NCBI RefSeq assembly: GCF_009910705.1
Contig: NZ_JAAAXJ010000004.1
Span: 62,001-126,000, forward strand
Source: Microvirga arsenatis
GTDB lineage: Bacteria > Pseudomonadota > Alphaproteobacteria > Rhizobiales > Beijerinckiaceae
DNA length: 64,000 nucleotides
Direction: 5' to 3'
Each line of letters opens with the position of its first letter. Position 1 is the stretch's first letter. Shown here one piece after another: positions 27,156 through 36,897 of this stretch. Under the pieces are notes generated by a model, which saw only the letters and a program-made list of their open reading frames with translations, made no database searches and had not been told where the DNA came from. Position numbers and translations under genes: made by a program.

Positions 27156-28171
27156 TCCTCGCCTTCGCTTTCTCCGCCCTCGCGCGGCTGCGGTCGCGAG
27201 ACGATCTCCATGAGAAGCCCTCCGACTCCGAGCGCCATGATGTCGGCGCGCGTGACCGGAACATCCGCCAGAAAACGGTGCAGGATCCAGTCGAACCCGT
27301 TTTCCTTCGGCGACCGGGCACATCCCGGGGCGCCGATCACCGGCTTGCTGCCGACGGAGCCGACGAGGAGGAGGTTTCCGGGATCGACAGGCATGCCGAA
27401 ATGCTCGACCCTGCCGCCTGCCATCTCGATGGCAGCGGGAATGACATCCCGACGGTCCGCAATGGCCGAGGCCCCGAACACGACGATGAGCTGCGCAGCG
27501 CCTGAAGCCTGAGCCTCCAGCTCCCGCGCCAGCGCCGCCGTTTCGTGAGGCACGCGCCTGTCCTGAGCGATGCCGGCGCCGGTCGGTTCCAGCCGCTTGG
27601 CCAAAACGGCAAGCGTCTTGTCGACGATGCTCGGCTTCAGCCCTGGGAGAACGGTCGAGACCACCGACACCGCGCGACGGGTGTAGGGAGCAATGCGCAA
27701 GGCACGGGAGCCGGCCCTGGAAATGCCCTGCCGCAGGAGGGATCCGGGTATGGCATAGGGAATGATCTTGACGGTCCCTACCATCTCTCCTGCGACCACA
27801 GGCTTGTACGCCGGCAGGGTAGCGGCCGTCATGGCCTCGTCCACGGCGTTGAGGCCGTTGATCGCATCCACGTCCACCAGGAGAACGCCTGCGGTTCCGG
27901 CATGGAGGTTCGAGCGTCCGGTGAAGGGCGCCTCGACGACGATGTTTTCGCCCGCTAGCGCTCGCGCGAGCTGCCATGCCGCCTCGTCCTCGCCCATGTC
28001 GCCGGGTTCGAACCGCGCAGCGATGATCGCCTCGATGCCGGCCTGCTTGAGCCTTGCGGCGACCTCTTCGGACACCAGGCTTCCTTTCTTCACCACCGTT
28101 CCGCCAGCCCGCACGCTGTGGGCGGCCAGGGCGCCGACGGCTTCCTCGACGAGAACAAGGCCGAACTTCAC
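27152..28171 (-). CDS. Molybdopterin-binding protein (MoeA/CinA-type domain)
   Basis: A 339-residue protein with a MoaB/MogA-like molybdopterin-binding domain in its C-terminal half: LIVVFGASAIADRRDVIPAAIEMAGGRVEHFGMPVDPGNLLLVG and the PVIGAPGCARSP loop. The N-terminal half has GLNAVDEAMTAATLPAYKPVVAGEMVGTVKIIPY, similar to MoeA-related regulatory proteins in xdh/cox loci. It probably handles or delivers molybdenum cofactor for the coxSLM enzyme. It starts at GTG 28171 in a 4-base GTGA overlap with the XdhC-type gene and ends in a similar overlap with the MocA-like gene. Confidence 0.82.
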   Translation of the reverse strand: MKFGLVLVEEAVGALAAHSVRAGGTVVKKGSLVSEEVAARLKQAGIEAIIAARFEPGDMGEDEAAWQLARALAGENIVVEAPFTGRSNLHAGTAGVLLVDVDAINGLNAVDEAMTAATLPAYKPVVAGEMVGTVKIIPYAIPGSLLRQGISRAGSRALRIAPYTRRAVSVVSTVLPGLKPSIVDKTLAVLAKRLEPTGAGIAQDRRVPHETAALARELEAQASGAAQLIVVFGASAIADRRDVIPAAIEMAGGRVEHFGMPVDPGNLLLVGSVGSKPVIGAPGCARSPKENGFDWILHRFLADVPVTRADIMALGVGGLLMEIVSRPQPREGGESEGEE

Positions 28172-28860
28172 GCCGCCCGCCTCCGCTCCTGGCGCAGGGT
28201 CGCGACGATCTCGGCCAGGATGGAGACCGCGATCTCCGCAGGCGAAACCGCCCCGATGTCGAGCCCGATGGGTGCATGGATGCGCCCGATGTCAGCCTCC
28301 GTGAAACCGGCGGCCGACAAGCGCTGGACCCGGCGCTCATGGGTTTTGCGCGATCCCAACGCGCCCACATAGAAGCACTCCGACCGCAGGGCTGCGGCAA
28401 GGGCGGGGTCGTCGATCTTCGGGTCGTGGGTCAGCGCCACGACGGCCGTGTAGCGGTCGATGCGGAGCTCCGGCAGCACAGCATCAGGCCATTCAGCCAG
28501 CACACGCACATCCGGGAAGCGCTCAAGGGTGGCGAAGGCCGTGCGCGGATCGACGATGGTGACGTCAAGATCGAGCCCCCTCGCCATGGGGGCCAATGCC
28601 TGGCTGATATGAACCGCGCCGACGACGACCACCCTTATCGGCGGAGCCTGCACGGTCAGGAAGAATTGGCGTCCGTCCCGTTCGACGAGGCCGCTCCTTC
28701 CCTGGCGCAGCCGTTCGCGCAGTTCCTCCGCCAGCACGTCGCCTTCAAGCTCCGGCTCCCGCACGAGGCGCTGCTCGCCCGAAACGGTGTCGGTCACGAG
28801 AACGGCCGCGCGCCGGGCGGCGCGCTCTGCGTTGAGCTGGGAGAGGAGGCTCAGCCTCAT
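28168..28860 (-). CDS. XdhC-type maturation factor, Rossmann domain
   Basis: A 230-residue protein dominated by the XdhC C-terminal Rossmann domain: PIRVVVVGAVHISQALAPMARGLDLDVTIVDPR (nucleotide-binding loop), VALTHDPKIDDPALAAAL, YVGALGSRKTHERRVQRL and IHAPIGLDIGAVSPAEIAVSILAEIV. XdhC/CoxI proteins protect and sulfurate the molybdenum cofactor before insertion into hydroxylases. Here the two XdhC domains are on separate genes: this one and the short gene just upstream (9-base gap). It is expected to serve CoxL. Confidence 0.9.
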   Translation of the reverse strand: MRLSLLSQLNAERAARRAAVLVTDTVSGEQRLVREPELEGDVLAEELRERLRQGRSGLVERDGRQFFLTVQAPPIRVVVVGAVHISQALAPMARGLDLDVTIVDPRTAFATLERFPDVRVLAEWPDAVLPELRIDRYTAVVALTHDPKIDDPALAAALRSECFYVGALGSRKTHERRVQRLSAAGFTEADIGRIHAPIGLDIGAVSPAEIAVSILAEIVATLRQERRRAA

Positions 28861-28869
28861 GCCGTTGTC

Positions 28870-29193
28870 CTAGTCCACCCGTTCCACATAGATCCGGATC
28901 CGTCCGCCGCACGAGAGGCCGACCTGCCACGCGGTCTCGTCGGCGACACCGAACTCGAGCATGCGCGGCTTGCCGTCGGCGATCACATCGAGGGCCTCGG
29001 TGATCACCGCGCCCTCCACGCAGCCGCCGGACACGGATCCGAGGAAGTTCGTATCCCCGTCGATCACGAGGTGGCTGCCGACAGGGCGTGGCGCCGAGCC
29101 CCAGGTCTCCACGACCGTTGCGATGGCAACGCCCCTGCCCTCGCGCTTCCAGGATTCAGCCGTCTTCAGAATGTCCGTATCGGTCGTGAGCAT
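28870..29193 (-). CDS. XdhC/CoxI N-terminal-domain protein
   Basis: A 107-residue protein, MLTTDTDILKTAESWKREGRGVAIATVVETWGSAPRPVGSHLVID..., which is the XdhC_CoxI N-terminal domain alone, with the conserved GSVSGGCVEGAVITEA (Cys) and LSCGGRIRIYVE motifs. In many genomes this domain is fused to the Rossmann domain encoded next. ATG 29193 has a GCGGAGG ribosome-binding site. The gene is divergent from coxG across a 196-base promoter region and starts the maturation operon. Confidence 0.88.
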   Translation of the reverse strand: MLTTDTDILKTAESWKREGRGVAIATVVETWGSAPRPVGSHLVIDGDTNFLGSVSGGCVEGAVITEALDVIADGKPRMLEFGVADETAWQVGLSCGGRIRIYVERVD

Positions 29194-29389
29194 GAAACCT
29201 CCGCGAAGGAGCGGCGTGCCGCTCGATACTGCCACCACCGGCCCTCGCACGGCAACCGGCCTGGCAAGCCGCAATCCACCGTGCAGCCGGCAGGCTCTCC
29301 TGTGCAGTGCAGCAACGCTTGGTACGTGACGCGCCGCATGATTTGCCCATACTCTGACCCTGGGCTGGTTGACAGGAGGAGAACACAGC

Positions 29390-29851
29390 ATGGCAATGAC
29401 GATGCAGGGCGAGGTCACGCTTCCCGCCGACCGGGCGACGGTGTGGGCGGCCCTCAACGACCCGGAGGTTCTGAAGGCCTCCATCCCCGGCTGCCAGGAC
29501 CTGGAGAAAATCAGCGATACGGAGTTCCAGGCGACAGCCAAAGTATCGGTCGGCCCCGTCAAGGCCACGTTCAAGGGAGGCGTCACCCTCACCGATCTCG
29601 ATCCGCCCAACGGCTATACCATCAGCGGCGAGGGTCAGGGAGGAGTCGCCGGATGGGCGAAGGGGGGCGCGAAGGTTCGCCTCGAGGAGATCGAGGGTGG
29701 CACACGACTCGTTTATGACGTGGAGGCCAATGTCGGCGGCAAGATCGCCCAGCTCGGCGGCCGCCTCATCAACGGCGTCGCCAAGAAATACGCCGACGAA
29801 TTCTTTGCGAATTTCGCCAAGATCCTCACGCCTGCGGAAACTCCCGCATAA
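29390..29851 (+). CDS. coxG: CoxG-like (SRPBCC/START fold) protein
   Basis: A 153-residue protein MAMTMQGEVTLPADRATVWAALNDPEVLKASIPGCQDLEK with the SRPBCC-fold CoxG signature, followed by FQATAKVSVGPVKATFKG and an amphipathic C-terminal helix. CoxG proteins recruit CO dehydrogenase to the inner face of the cytoplasmic membrane. ACAGGAGGAGAAC precedes ATG 29390. It lies 174 bases before coxS on the same strand; the second gap may contain another promoter. Confidence 0.9.
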   Translation: MAMTMQGEVTLPADRATVWAALNDPEVLKASIPGCQDLEKISDTEFQATAKVSVGPVKATFKGGVTLTDLDPPNGYTISGEGQGGVAGWAKGGAKVRLEEIEGGTRLVYDVEANVGGKIAQLGGRLINGVAKKYADEFFANFAKILTPAETPA

Positions 29852-30025
29852 GTGACCTGCCTGGGCCGCCCTGCAGGCCCGGCCGATACTTGACCGCTCA
29901 TACGGGGCGGTCCACACTGACCTCGATGAGCCGCATCCGTGCGGTCGTCCAACAAGAATACCTGTCGGTGCCTGAGACCACCTGAAGGTTGGCCGGGCTG
30001 CCGGCCCCTGAGGAGGATATCACGC

Positions 30026-30520
30026 ATGACCACCGTCTCCCTGACGGTGAACGGTCAATCCGTCACCGCAGACGTCGATCCCCGCACCCTGCTCGTTCAA
30101 TTCCTGCGCGACAACTTGAGGCTCACCGGAACCCATGTGGGCTGCGATACCAGCCAATGCGGCGCCTGCGTGGTCCACCTGAACGGCCACGCTGTGAAGT
30201 CCTGCACGGTTCTCGCCGTCCAGGCGGATTCGAGCGTCGTCACCACCATCGAGGGCATCGCTGAAGGAGGCGAACTGCACCCGATGCAGGCGGCCTTCCG
30301 CGAGCATCACGGCCTGCAATGCGGCTATTGCACGCCGGGCATGATCATGTCCGCGATCGATATCGTGAACCGCAAGGGGCATGCTCTCGACGAGCAGACC
30401 ATCCGGGCCGAGCTGGAAGGCAATCTGTGCCGCTGCACGGGCTATCACAACATCGTCAAGGCCGTCGCCGCCGGCGCTCAGGGAATGGCGCAGTCGCTCC
30501 TGCGGCAGGCGGCCGAGTAG
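30026..30520 (+). CDS. coxS: Molybdenum hydroxylase small [2Fe-2S] subunit (CoxS-like)
   Basis: The 164-residue subunit has a plant-type ferredoxin cluster motif (Cys40, Cys45, Cys48, Cys60 in [14 protein letters not shown]...KSC) and the second C-terminal cluster (Cys99, Cys102, Cys135, Cys137 in QCGYCTPG and [10 protein letters not shown]). It carries electrons from the molybdenum site to the flavin subunit. AGGAGGATAT precedes ATG 30026. The order S-L-M downstream is that of form II CODH-like operons, unlike M-S-L in form I. Confidence 0.95.
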   Translation: MTTVSLTVNGQSVTADVDPRTLLVQFLRDNLRLTGTHVGCDTSQCGACVVHLNGHAVKSCTVLAVQADSSVVTTIEGIAEGGELHPMQAAFREHHGLQCGYCTPGMIMSAIDIVNRKGHALDEQTIRAELEGNLCRCTGYHNIVKAVAAGAQGMAQSLLRQAAE

Positions 30521-30644
30521 ACCGACGCGCCCTCACGCAATGGCGCAGGCTGCCGGCGCTCCGCGCAGACGTCCTTCCGGACGCTCTTGCCGAAGCCCCG
30601 CCTCCGCCTCCCGATGAGGGCAGACACAGACCAGGGAGGATAGC

Positions 30645-33008
30645 ATGACCGCAACAGGGATCGGCGCACCCGTCCGCCGCAAAGAGGACCAGCGTTTCGT
30701 CACCGGCCAAGGACGCTACGTCGACGACTTCAACCGGCCCGGCCAAGCCTATGCCTATTTCCTCCGCTCGCCGCACGCTCATGCGATCATCCGGTCCATC
30801 GATACGGGACCGGCCATGATCATGCCGGGGGTGATCGCCGTCTTCACCGGCGACGATCTCGCCGCCGACAAGATCGGCGGCCTCATCTGCGGCTGGATGA
30901 TCCATTCCAAGGATGGCTCGCCGATGAAGGCGGGCCCTCACCCGGCGCTGGCGCAGGGCAAGGTGCGCTACGTGGGCGACCATGTCGCCGTCGTCATCGC
31001 CGAGACGCTGGCGCAGGCGAAGGACGCCGCCGAAGCCATCGTCGTCGATTACGATGTCCTGCCCGCGGTGGTGGATCCTGCACAGGCCACGAAAGCCTCC
31101 GCGCAGGTGCATGACGTATCGCCCGACAACACGGTGTTCAACTGGCATCTCGGCAACAAGGACGAGGCGGAAGCCGCCTTCGCGCGGGCCAAGCACATCA
31201 CGACGATCGACCTCGTCAACAACCGGCTGGTGCCGAACCCGATCGAGCCCCGCGCGGCGGTGGGCGAGTACGATCCAGGGACCGACAACTACACGCTCTA
31301 CACCACGAGCCAGAACCCGCACGTGGCCCGCCTCGTGCTGTCGGCCTTCATCGGCGTCGCGCCCGAGCACAAGCTGCGCGTCATCGCACCCGACGTCGGA
31401 GGCGGCTTCGGCTCCAAGATCTTCATCTATGCCGAGGAGACGGTCTGCGTCTGGGCGGCGAAGAAGGTGAAGCGCCCGGTGAAGTGGACCTCCGATCGTA
31501 CCGAAGCCTTCCTCTCCGACGCGCATGGCCGCGACCACGTCACCCATGCGGAGATGGCAACCGACGAGAACGGCAGGATCATCGGCCTGAGGGTGCACAC
31601 CGTGGCCAATCTCGGTGCCTATCTCTCCACCTTCTCCTCCTCCGTGCCGACCTATCTCTACGCCCCGCTCCTGTCGGGCCAGTACGACATTCCGGCGATC
31701 TACTGCGAGGTGGACGCTGTCTATACGAACACGGCGCCGGTGGATGCCTATCGCGGCGCGGGACGGCCAGAGGCGACCTATGTGCTCGAGCGCCTCGTCG
31801 AGAAGACCGCGCGTGAACTTGGCCAGGATCCGGCGGAGTTCCGGCGGAAGAACTACATCACGCAGTTCCCGCACGCGACGCCGGTCATCATGACCTACGA
31901 CACGGGCGATTATGCCGCCTCCCTCGACAAGGCGCTGGAGCTTGCCGACTACAAGAACTTCCAGCAGCGCAAGCAGGAGAGCGCCCGCCGCGGCAAGCTG
32001 CGGGGCATCGGCTTCTCGAGCTATATCGAGGCCTGCGGCATCGCTCCCTCGCAGGCGGTCGGCTCCCTCGGCGCCGGAGTAGGCCTGTGGGAATCGGCGG
32101 AAGTGCGCGTCAACCCGACCGGTTCCGTCGAGGTGCTCACCGGCTCGCACAGCCACGGCCAGGGCCACGAGACCACCTTCGCCCAGCTCGTCTCGGATCG
32201 GCTCGGCATTCCCATCGATCAGGTCAGCATCGTTCACGGCGATACGGACAAGGTGCAGTTCGGCATGGGCACCTACGGTTCGCGCTCCGGTGCGGTGGGC
32301 ATGTCGGCCATCGCCAAGGCCCTCGACAAGGTGATCGCCAAGGGCAAGAAGGTGGCGGCCCATGTGCTCGAAGCGTCGGAAGGCGACATCGAGTTCAAGG
32401 ACGGCCGGTTCGGCGTCGCGGGCACCGACCGTTCGATGGCCTTCGGCGAAATCGCTCTTCAGGCCTATATCGCCCACAAGTTCTCGGGCCAGGATCTGGA
32501 GCCCGGCCTGAAGGAGGGGGCGTTCTACGACCCCACCAACTTCACCTTCCCGGCCGGCGTGCATATCTGCGAGGTCGAGATCGATCCCGACACCGGCGTG
32601 ACCAAGATCGAGCGCTGGACGGCGGTGGACGATTTCGGGGTGATCATCAACCCCATGATCGTCGAAGGCCAGGTTCATGGCGGCATCGCGCAGGGCGTCG
32701 GTCAGGCGCTTCTCGAAGGCGCGGTCTACGACCAGAGCGGGCAGCTCATCACGGCAAGCTTCAACGATTATTGCATGCCGCGCGCCATCGACCTGCCGTC
32801 CTTCCAGGTCGGCATGACGGTGACCCCCTGCCCGTCGAACCCGCTCGGGATCAAGGGCTGCGGCGAGGCCGGCGCCATCGCGGCTCCGCCGGCCGTCATC
32901 AATGCGATCACCGATGCCCTCGGCCATGAGGACATTGCCATGCCGGCGACACCGCAGGCGGTGTGGCGGGCGGCGCAAAAGGCACGCATGCCCATGGCGG
33001 CGGAATAA
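30645..33008 (+). CDS. coxL: Molybdenum hydroxylase large subunit, form II CO dehydrogenase-like (CoxL-like)
   Basis: A 787-residue catalytic subunit binding molybdopterin cytosine dinucleotide. It begins [25 protein letters not shown], contains [14 protein letters not shown], the active-site loop AYRGAGR (368-374), [24 protein letters not shown] and the C-terminal [19 protein letters not shown] with the catalytic-glutamate motif GEAGA. True CO-oxidising form I enzymes have AYRCSFR with a cysteine for the Mo-S-Cu cluster; AYRGAGR marks form II, whose natural substrate is not settled. Aerobic oxidation of CO, a purine-like compound or another small molecule is possible. It ends 12 bases before coxM. 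Confidence 0.94.
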   Translation: MTATGIGAPVRRKEDQRFVTGQGRYVDDFNRPGQAYAYFLRSPHAHAIIRSIDTGPAMIMPGVIAVFTGDDLAADKIGGLICGWMIHSKDGSPMKAGPHPALAQGKVRYVGDHVAVVIAETLAQAKDAAEAIVVDYDVLPAVVDPAQATKASAQVHDVSPDNTVFNWHLGNKDEAEAAFARAKHITTIDLVNNRLVPNPIEPRAAVGEYDPGTDNYTLYTTSQNPHVARLVLSAFIGVAPEHKLRVIAPDVGGGFGSKIFIYAEETVCVWAAKKVKRPVKWTSDRTEAFLSDAHGRDHVTHAEMATDENGRIIGLRVHTVANLGAYLSTFSSSVPTYLYAPLLSGQYDIPAIYCEVDAVYTNTAPVDAYRGAGRPEATYVLERLVEKTARELGQDPAEFRRKNYITQFPHATPVIMTYDTGDYAASLDKALELADYKNFQQRKQESARRGKLRGIGFSSYIEACGIAPSQAVGSLGAGVGLWESAEVRVNPTGSVEVLTGSHSHGQGHETTFAQLVSDRLGIPIDQVSIVHGDTDKVQFGMGTYGSRSGAVGMSAIAKALDKVIAKGKKVAAHVLEASEGDIEFKDGRFGVAGTDRSMAFGEIALQAYIAHKFSGQDLEPGLKEGAFYDPTNFTFPAGVHICEVEIDPDTGVTKIERWTAVDDFGVIINPMIVEGQVHGGIAQGVGQALLEGAVYDQSGQLITASFNDYCMPRAIDLPSFQVGMTVTPCPSNPLGIKGCGEAGAIAAPPAVINAITDALGHEDIAMPATPQAVWRAAQKARMPMAAE

Positions 33009-33020
33009 GGGAGGACGGTA

Positions 33021-33827
33021 ATGTACGCTTTCGAATATCACCGCCCGACGAGCGTCAAGGAAGCCGCTAGCCTCGCCGGCGGAGCGGAGGACGCCAAGTT
33101 CCTCGCCGGCGGCCACACGCTCCTGCCGACCATGAAGCTGCGGCTAGCAGGTCCCGCGAACCTGATCGATCTTGGCCAGATCGCCGAGCTGCGCGGCATT
33201 GAGCGCTCCGGTAGCGCGGTCACGATCGGCGCCATGATGAAGCATGCGGAGGTGGCCACCTCGGCCGAGGTGAAGGAGGCGATTCCGGCTCTTGCCGAGA
33301 TGGCCGAACTCATCGGCGATCCGCATGTGCGCAACCGCGGCACCATCGGCGGATCCATCGCCAACAACGACCCCTCCGCCGATTATCCGGCCGCCTGTCT
33401 TGCCCTGAACGCGACCATCGTCACCAACCAGCGGAAGGTCGCGGCGGATGACTTCTTCCAGGGCATCTTCACGACCGCTCTTGAGGAGGGCGAGATCATC
33501 ACCCGGGTCTCGTTCCCGATCCCATCCCAGGCGGCCTATGCCAAGTTCCGCAACCCGGCCTCCCGCTACGCCCTCGTCGGCGTATTCGTGGCCAAGCATG
33601 CGGACGGCGTGCGCGTCGCCGTGACGGGCGCGGGCTCGAACGGCGTGTTTCGGGTGCCGGAGATGGAGAAGGCGCTGAGCGGAAGCTTCACTCCCGACGC
33701 CCTGAACGGCATCGCCGTGCCTCAGGACAGGATGAACAGCGACATTCATGCGGATGCCGCCTATCGGGCTCACCTCGTCGGCGTCATGGCACGGCGCGCC
33801 GTGCAGGCGGCTGCCGCGCGAGGCTGA
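33021..33827 (+). CDS. coxM: Molybdenum hydroxylase FAD subunit (CoxM-like)
   Basis: A 268-residue FAD-binding subunit with the two flavin motifs [13 protein letters not shown] (about 32-44) and [17 protein letters not shown] (about 111-127), followed by the C-terminal CO_deh_flav domain ([28 protein letters not shown]). It accepts electrons from CoxS and passes them to quinone or another acceptor. A GGGAGGACG sequence precedes ATG 33021. Confidence 0.95.
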   Translation: MYAFEYHRPTSVKEAASLAGGAEDAKFLAGGHTLLPTMKLRLAGPANLIDLGQIAELRGIERSGSAVTIGAMMKHAEVATSAEVKEAIPALAEMAELIGDPHVRNRGTIGGSIANNDPSADYPAACLALNATIVTNQRKVAADDFFQGIFTTALEEGEIITRVSFPIPSQAAYAKFRNPASRYALVGVFVAKHADGVRVAVTGAGSNGVFRVPEMEKALSGSFTPDALNGIAVPQDRMNSDIHADAAYRAHLVGVMARRAVQAAAARG

Positions 33828-33904
33828 ATGGCCCCATCGGAGAGACGTTGACTCGATGCCCGGGCGAAGGTCCGGGCATCGTGCCCTTGAGGAGCAGCAA
33901 GCCC

Positions 33905-34819
33905 GTGGCCGAGAAACCCGGTTCCATCGACGACACTCTGGCGCTTCTGAAGGGTGCAGGCTATGTGGCCGACCGTCCGCTCGCGACGGTTCTCTTTCTC
34001 TCCCTGAGGCTCGGGCGGCCGCTCTTTCTCGAAGGGGAGGCCGGGGTCGGCAAGACGGAGATCGCGAAGGTGCTCTCGTCGGCGCTCGGGCGGCGCCTGA
34101 TCCGCCTGCAATGCTACGAGGGGCTCGATATCGCCTCGGCGGTCTACGAGTGGAACTATGCCGGGCAGATGATGGCGATCCGCCTGGCCGAGGCCGGCGG
34201 AGCGGTGGACCGTGACGCCCTCGAAGGCGACCTGTTCTCGGAGCGCTATCTGGTCAAGCGCCCGCTCCTGCAGGCCCTCGAGCCCGACAAAGCCGGCGCG
34301 CCCGTTCTCCTCATCGACGAGCTCGACCGCACGGACGAAGCCTTCGAGGCCTTCCTTCTTGAGGTCCTGTCCGATTTCCAGGTCACCATACCGGAACTCG
34401 GCACGGTGAGGGCAGCGCACCCGCCCATCGTCATCATCACCTCGAACCGCACCCGCGAGATTCACGACGCGCTCAAGCGCCGCTGCCTCTATCACTGGGT
34501 CGATTATCCGGATGCGGAGCGGGAGCTCGCCATTCTCGCAAGCCGCGTTCCCGACGCGCCGGAGCGCCTGTCGCAGGAGATCGTCGCCTTCGTGCAGGCG
34601 ATCCGCAGGGAGGACCTGTTCAAGGCACCCGGCGTCGCCGAAACCCTCGACTGGGCCTCGGCCCTCGTCGAGCTCGACGCGGTGGCGCTCGATCCGGCAC
34701 TGGTCTCGGACACCCTCGGTGTTCTGCTGAAATACCAGGACGACATCCAGAAGATGCAGGGCAGCCGGGCCAAGGAGATGCTCGACCGGGTTCAGGATGC
34801 ATTGAGGGCCTCGGGGTGA
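33905..34819 (+). CDS. coxD: MoxR-type AAA+ ATPase CoxD
   Basis: A 304-residue AAA+ chaperone with Walker A EGEAGVGKTE, RLQCYEGLDIASAVYEWNYAGQ, Walker B VLLIDELDRTDE and sensor 1 VIITSNRTRE. CoxD-like MoxR ATPases mature the metal site of molybdenum hydroxylases together with a VWA partner, here coxE. The most probable start is GTG 33905 (VAEKPGSIDDTLALL), 10 bases after GAGGAG; a TTG at 33848 would extend it by 19 residues. The stop overlaps coxE. Confidence 0.92.
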   Translation: MAEKPGSIDDTLALLKGAGYVADRPLATVLFLSLRLGRPLFLEGEAGVGKTEIAKVLSSALGRRLIRLQCYEGLDIASAVYEWNYAGQMMAIRLAEAGGAVDRDALEGDLFSERYLVKRPLLQALEPDKAGAPVLLIDELDRTDEAFEAFLLEVLSDFQVTIPELGTVRAAHPPIVIITSNRTREIHDALKRRCLYHWVDYPDAERELAILASRVPDAPERLSQEIVAFVQAIRREDLFKAPGVAETLDWASALVELDAVALDPALVSDTLGVLLKYQDDIQKMQGSRAKEMLDRVQDALRASG

Positions 34820-36036
34820 TCGAGCCCCATCCTTCGCGCGGCGAAGGCCGGCTTGCAGACAACATCGCCTATTTCGCGCGCGCCCTGCGGACCGCAGGCC
34901 TGCCGGTCGGTCCCGGCGCGGTTCTCGATGCCATCGCGGCGGTCGAGGCGGCGCGGATCGGGACGCGCGGGGATTTCTATTGGACGCTCCATGCCGTCTT
35001 CGTGAAGCGGCACGAGCACAGCATCCTTTTCGATCAGGCCTTCAGAGTCTTCTGGCGGCGGCGCGCGCTGATCGAGAAGCTGATCGCCCAGATGTCGCCC
35101 ATCGCCCCCGGCGGAGCCAAGGAGGAGAAGAAGCCGCAGGCCGGCGCCCTGCGCGTGGCCGAGGCCCTCGCGACGCCCCGGCAGGAGAAGCCCGAGCCGG
35201 TCGGGAAGACGGAATTCTCCGCCCGCCTCACCGTCTCGGACCGCGAGGTCCTGAAGGCCAGGGATTTTGCGCAGATGTCGGCTGCCGAGATTGCGCTGGC
35301 CAAGCGCCTCATCGCCGAGATGTCCCTGCCGGACGATGAAGTGATCACCCGCCGCTTCCTGCCGGATGCAAGGGGCCGGCGGATCGATCCGCGCCGCACC
35401 TTCCGACGTTCCCTGCGGGGCGGCGGGGCCGCCATCGACCTGGCCTATCGCTCTCCTGCCGTAAGACACGCGCCAGTGGTGGCGCTCATGGACATCTCGG
35501 GCTCCATGGCCGACTATTCCCGGCTCTTCCTGCATTTCCTGCATGCCGTCGCCGAGAAGAGGCGCCGGGTCCATTCCTTCGTCTTCGCCACGCGGCTGAC
35601 CAATGTCAGCCGCGAGCTGACGAGCCGCGACCCGGACGAGGCCCTCGCCCGCGCTGCCAAGCGCGTGCAGGACTGGGAGGGCGGCACCCGCATTGCCCAT
35701 GCGCTCCACGACTTCAATCGCCTCTGGTCTCGCCGGGTGCTCGGACAGGGCGCCGTCGTCCTGCTCTTCACCGACGGGCTCGAGCGCGAGGTGACGAAGG
35801 AGCTGACCTTCGAGATGGACCGCCTCAGGCGCTCCTGCCGCCGCTTGATCTGGCTGAACCCTCTTCTGCGCTTCGAGGCTTTCGAGGCCCGCGCCTCCGG
35901 CATCCGTGCCATGCTGCCGCATGTGGACGAGTTCCGGCCGATCCACAACCTTGCTTCGATGGCGGAACTCTGCCGGGCTCTCTCCGGCGCGCCAGGCGAA
36001 CGCAGCAAGCCGCGCCGGTGGCTCCAGGCCTCGTGA
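34816..36036 (+). CDS. coxE: VWA-domain protein CoxE
   Basis: The 406-residue protein starts with GTG in a GTGA overlap with coxD. The N-terminal half is helical; the C-terminal half is a CoxE-type von Willebrand A domain with the MIDAS motif DISGS (226-230) and VVLLFTDGLER. VWA proteins partner with MoxR ATPases during metalloenzyme maturation. It is the last gene of the coxGSLMDE series. No membrane segment or signal peptide is visible, so it acts in the cytoplasm. Confidence 0.92.
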   Translation: MIEPHPSRGEGRLADNIAYFARALRTAGLPVGPGAVLDAIAAVEAARIGTRGDFYWTLHAVFVKRHEHSILFDQAFRVFWRRRALIEKLIAQMSPIAPGGAKEEKKPQAGALRVAEALATPRQEKPEPVGKTEFSARLTVSDREVLKARDFAQMSAAEIALAKRLIAEMSLPDDEVITRRFLPDARGRRIDPRRTFRRSLRGGGAAIDLAYRSPAVRHAPVVALMDISGSMADYSRLFLHFLHAVAEKRRRVHSFVFATRLTNVSRELTSRDPDEALARAAKRVQDWEGGTRIAHALHDFNRLWSRRVLGQGAVVLLFTDGLEREVTKELTFEMDRLRRSCRRLIWLNPLLRFEAFEARASGIRAMLPHVDEFRPIHNLASMAELCRALSGAPGERSKPRRWLQAS

Positions 36037-36118
36037 AGCCGGAACCTGCCGTCAAACCCGATCCGGCATTGGCAGAAAGCCGGAGCCGAGGGGATGTTTC
36101 CGTAGCGGAAAGGTTGCT

Positions 36119-36478
36119 ATGGGGAAGCTTGACCTTACGATAAGTAGATCCATGCGCCTCCTGATCGCATCAGCCCTTCCGTTGAGCCTCCTCCTGACGC
36201 CGGCTCTCGCTCAGCCCTTCTACGGTGAGGGTGCATGCCCGGCGAAGCTGCGGCCGAACGGCTCCTTCTGCGTGATGAACATCCCGAACTCCATCCGCAA
36301 CCCTGGGATCTGCCCCCCGGAATACGTGAGCACCGCCGACGGCACCTATTGCGTGCTCGCACCCCGGAACCAGTGGGTTTTGACGCGGGCGAACTGCCCG
36401 AACGGAACCAAGCCCAGCAAGGGCGGGGAGTATTGCGCTGGCGCCCAGGCGGCCGAGAGCCCGGCTGCAACCCCATAG
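36119..36478 (+). CDS. Small secreted cysteine-containing protein
   Basis: A protein of 119 residues (108 if the in-frame ATG at 36152 is used) with signal peptide MRLLIASALPLSLLLTPALAQ and a mature part containing six cysteines in pairs (GACPAKL, SFCVMN, GICPPEY, TYCVLA, RANCPNG, EYCAG). GAAAGG lies 6 bases before ATG 36119, favouring that start; none is seen before 36152. Family not recognised. The cysteines probably form disulfides in the periplasm. It follows coxE on the same strand but a functional link is not evident. Confidence 0.7.
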   Translation: MGKLDLTISRSMRLLIASALPLSLLLTPALAQPFYGEGACPAKLRPNGSFCVMNIPNSIRNPGICPPEYVSTADGTYCVLAPRNQWVLTRANCPNGTKPSKGGEYCAGAQAAESPAATP

Positions 36479-36496
36479 CCGTCTCAGTGCGACGGA

Positions 36497-36769
36497 TCAG
36501 CCGGCAGGAATTGCCTGGCCTCCGCTGCGCGGCACCGGATGGCAATCCAGTTCGAACCGCTCGCTCGGCACATTGGTCTGTGCCACGCGGTAGCGGATGG
36601 ACTCGATCCGCTGACGGCAGGAATCGAGACTTCCGAAACGCTCGTTCACGCTGACCGCCGCAACCCGGCTCCAGGCATCGGGGCGCGGGAGATTGCGCAG
36701 GGGCTGCCCCGCCACCGGAGCCGCGGTCATTGCGGTCAGCATGTAATAGACGAGGATGTAGTCGTACAT
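36497..36769 (-). CDS. Small hypothetical protein, convergent with the cysteine-containing protein
   Basis: A 90-residue frame MYDYILVYYMLTAMTAAPVAGQPLRNL... with a weakly signal-like N-terminus and SLDSCRQRIESIRYRVAQTNVPSERFELDCHPV, in which two cysteines could pair. Its stop is 19 bases from the convergent neighbour's stop. No known family is recognised. The frame has a plausible residue composition, but coding status is not certain. Confidence 0.5.
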   Translation of the reverse strand: MYDYILVYYMLTAMTAAPVAGQPLRNLPRPDAWSRVAAVSVNERFGSLDSCRQRIESIRYRVAQTNVPSERFELDCHPVPRSGGQAIPAG

Positions 36770-36845
36770 GGGGACGGGGGCTTACGTATGGTTAAGATTC
36801 CGTAAACTCCTAGCACCGGGAGCCTTGCCCTCGCAAACCCGCATT

Positions 36846-36873
36846 CTCCCGCTCGGATCGTCCTGAGCGGGAG
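36846..36873. terminator. Hairpin downstream of the sulfoquinovose operon
   Basis: CTCCCGCTC (36846-36854) and GAGCGGGAG (36865-36873) form a 9-bp perfect stem with a 10-base loop, 25 bases beyond the aldehyde dehydrogenase stop in the direction of transcription. No T-tract follows. It is a plausible end of the 11-gene operon transcript. Confidence 0.55.
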
Positions 36874-36897
36874 ATGGCAGCATCTTCCTGGATGATG

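Noticed and set aside
30456..33116. Very long open frame (886 codons) on the minus strand across coxL
   Set aside because: It is antisense to coxL, whose product has all family motifs. GC-rich third positions leave the complementary frame free of stops; the protein is low-complexity and rich in Arg, Gly and His.
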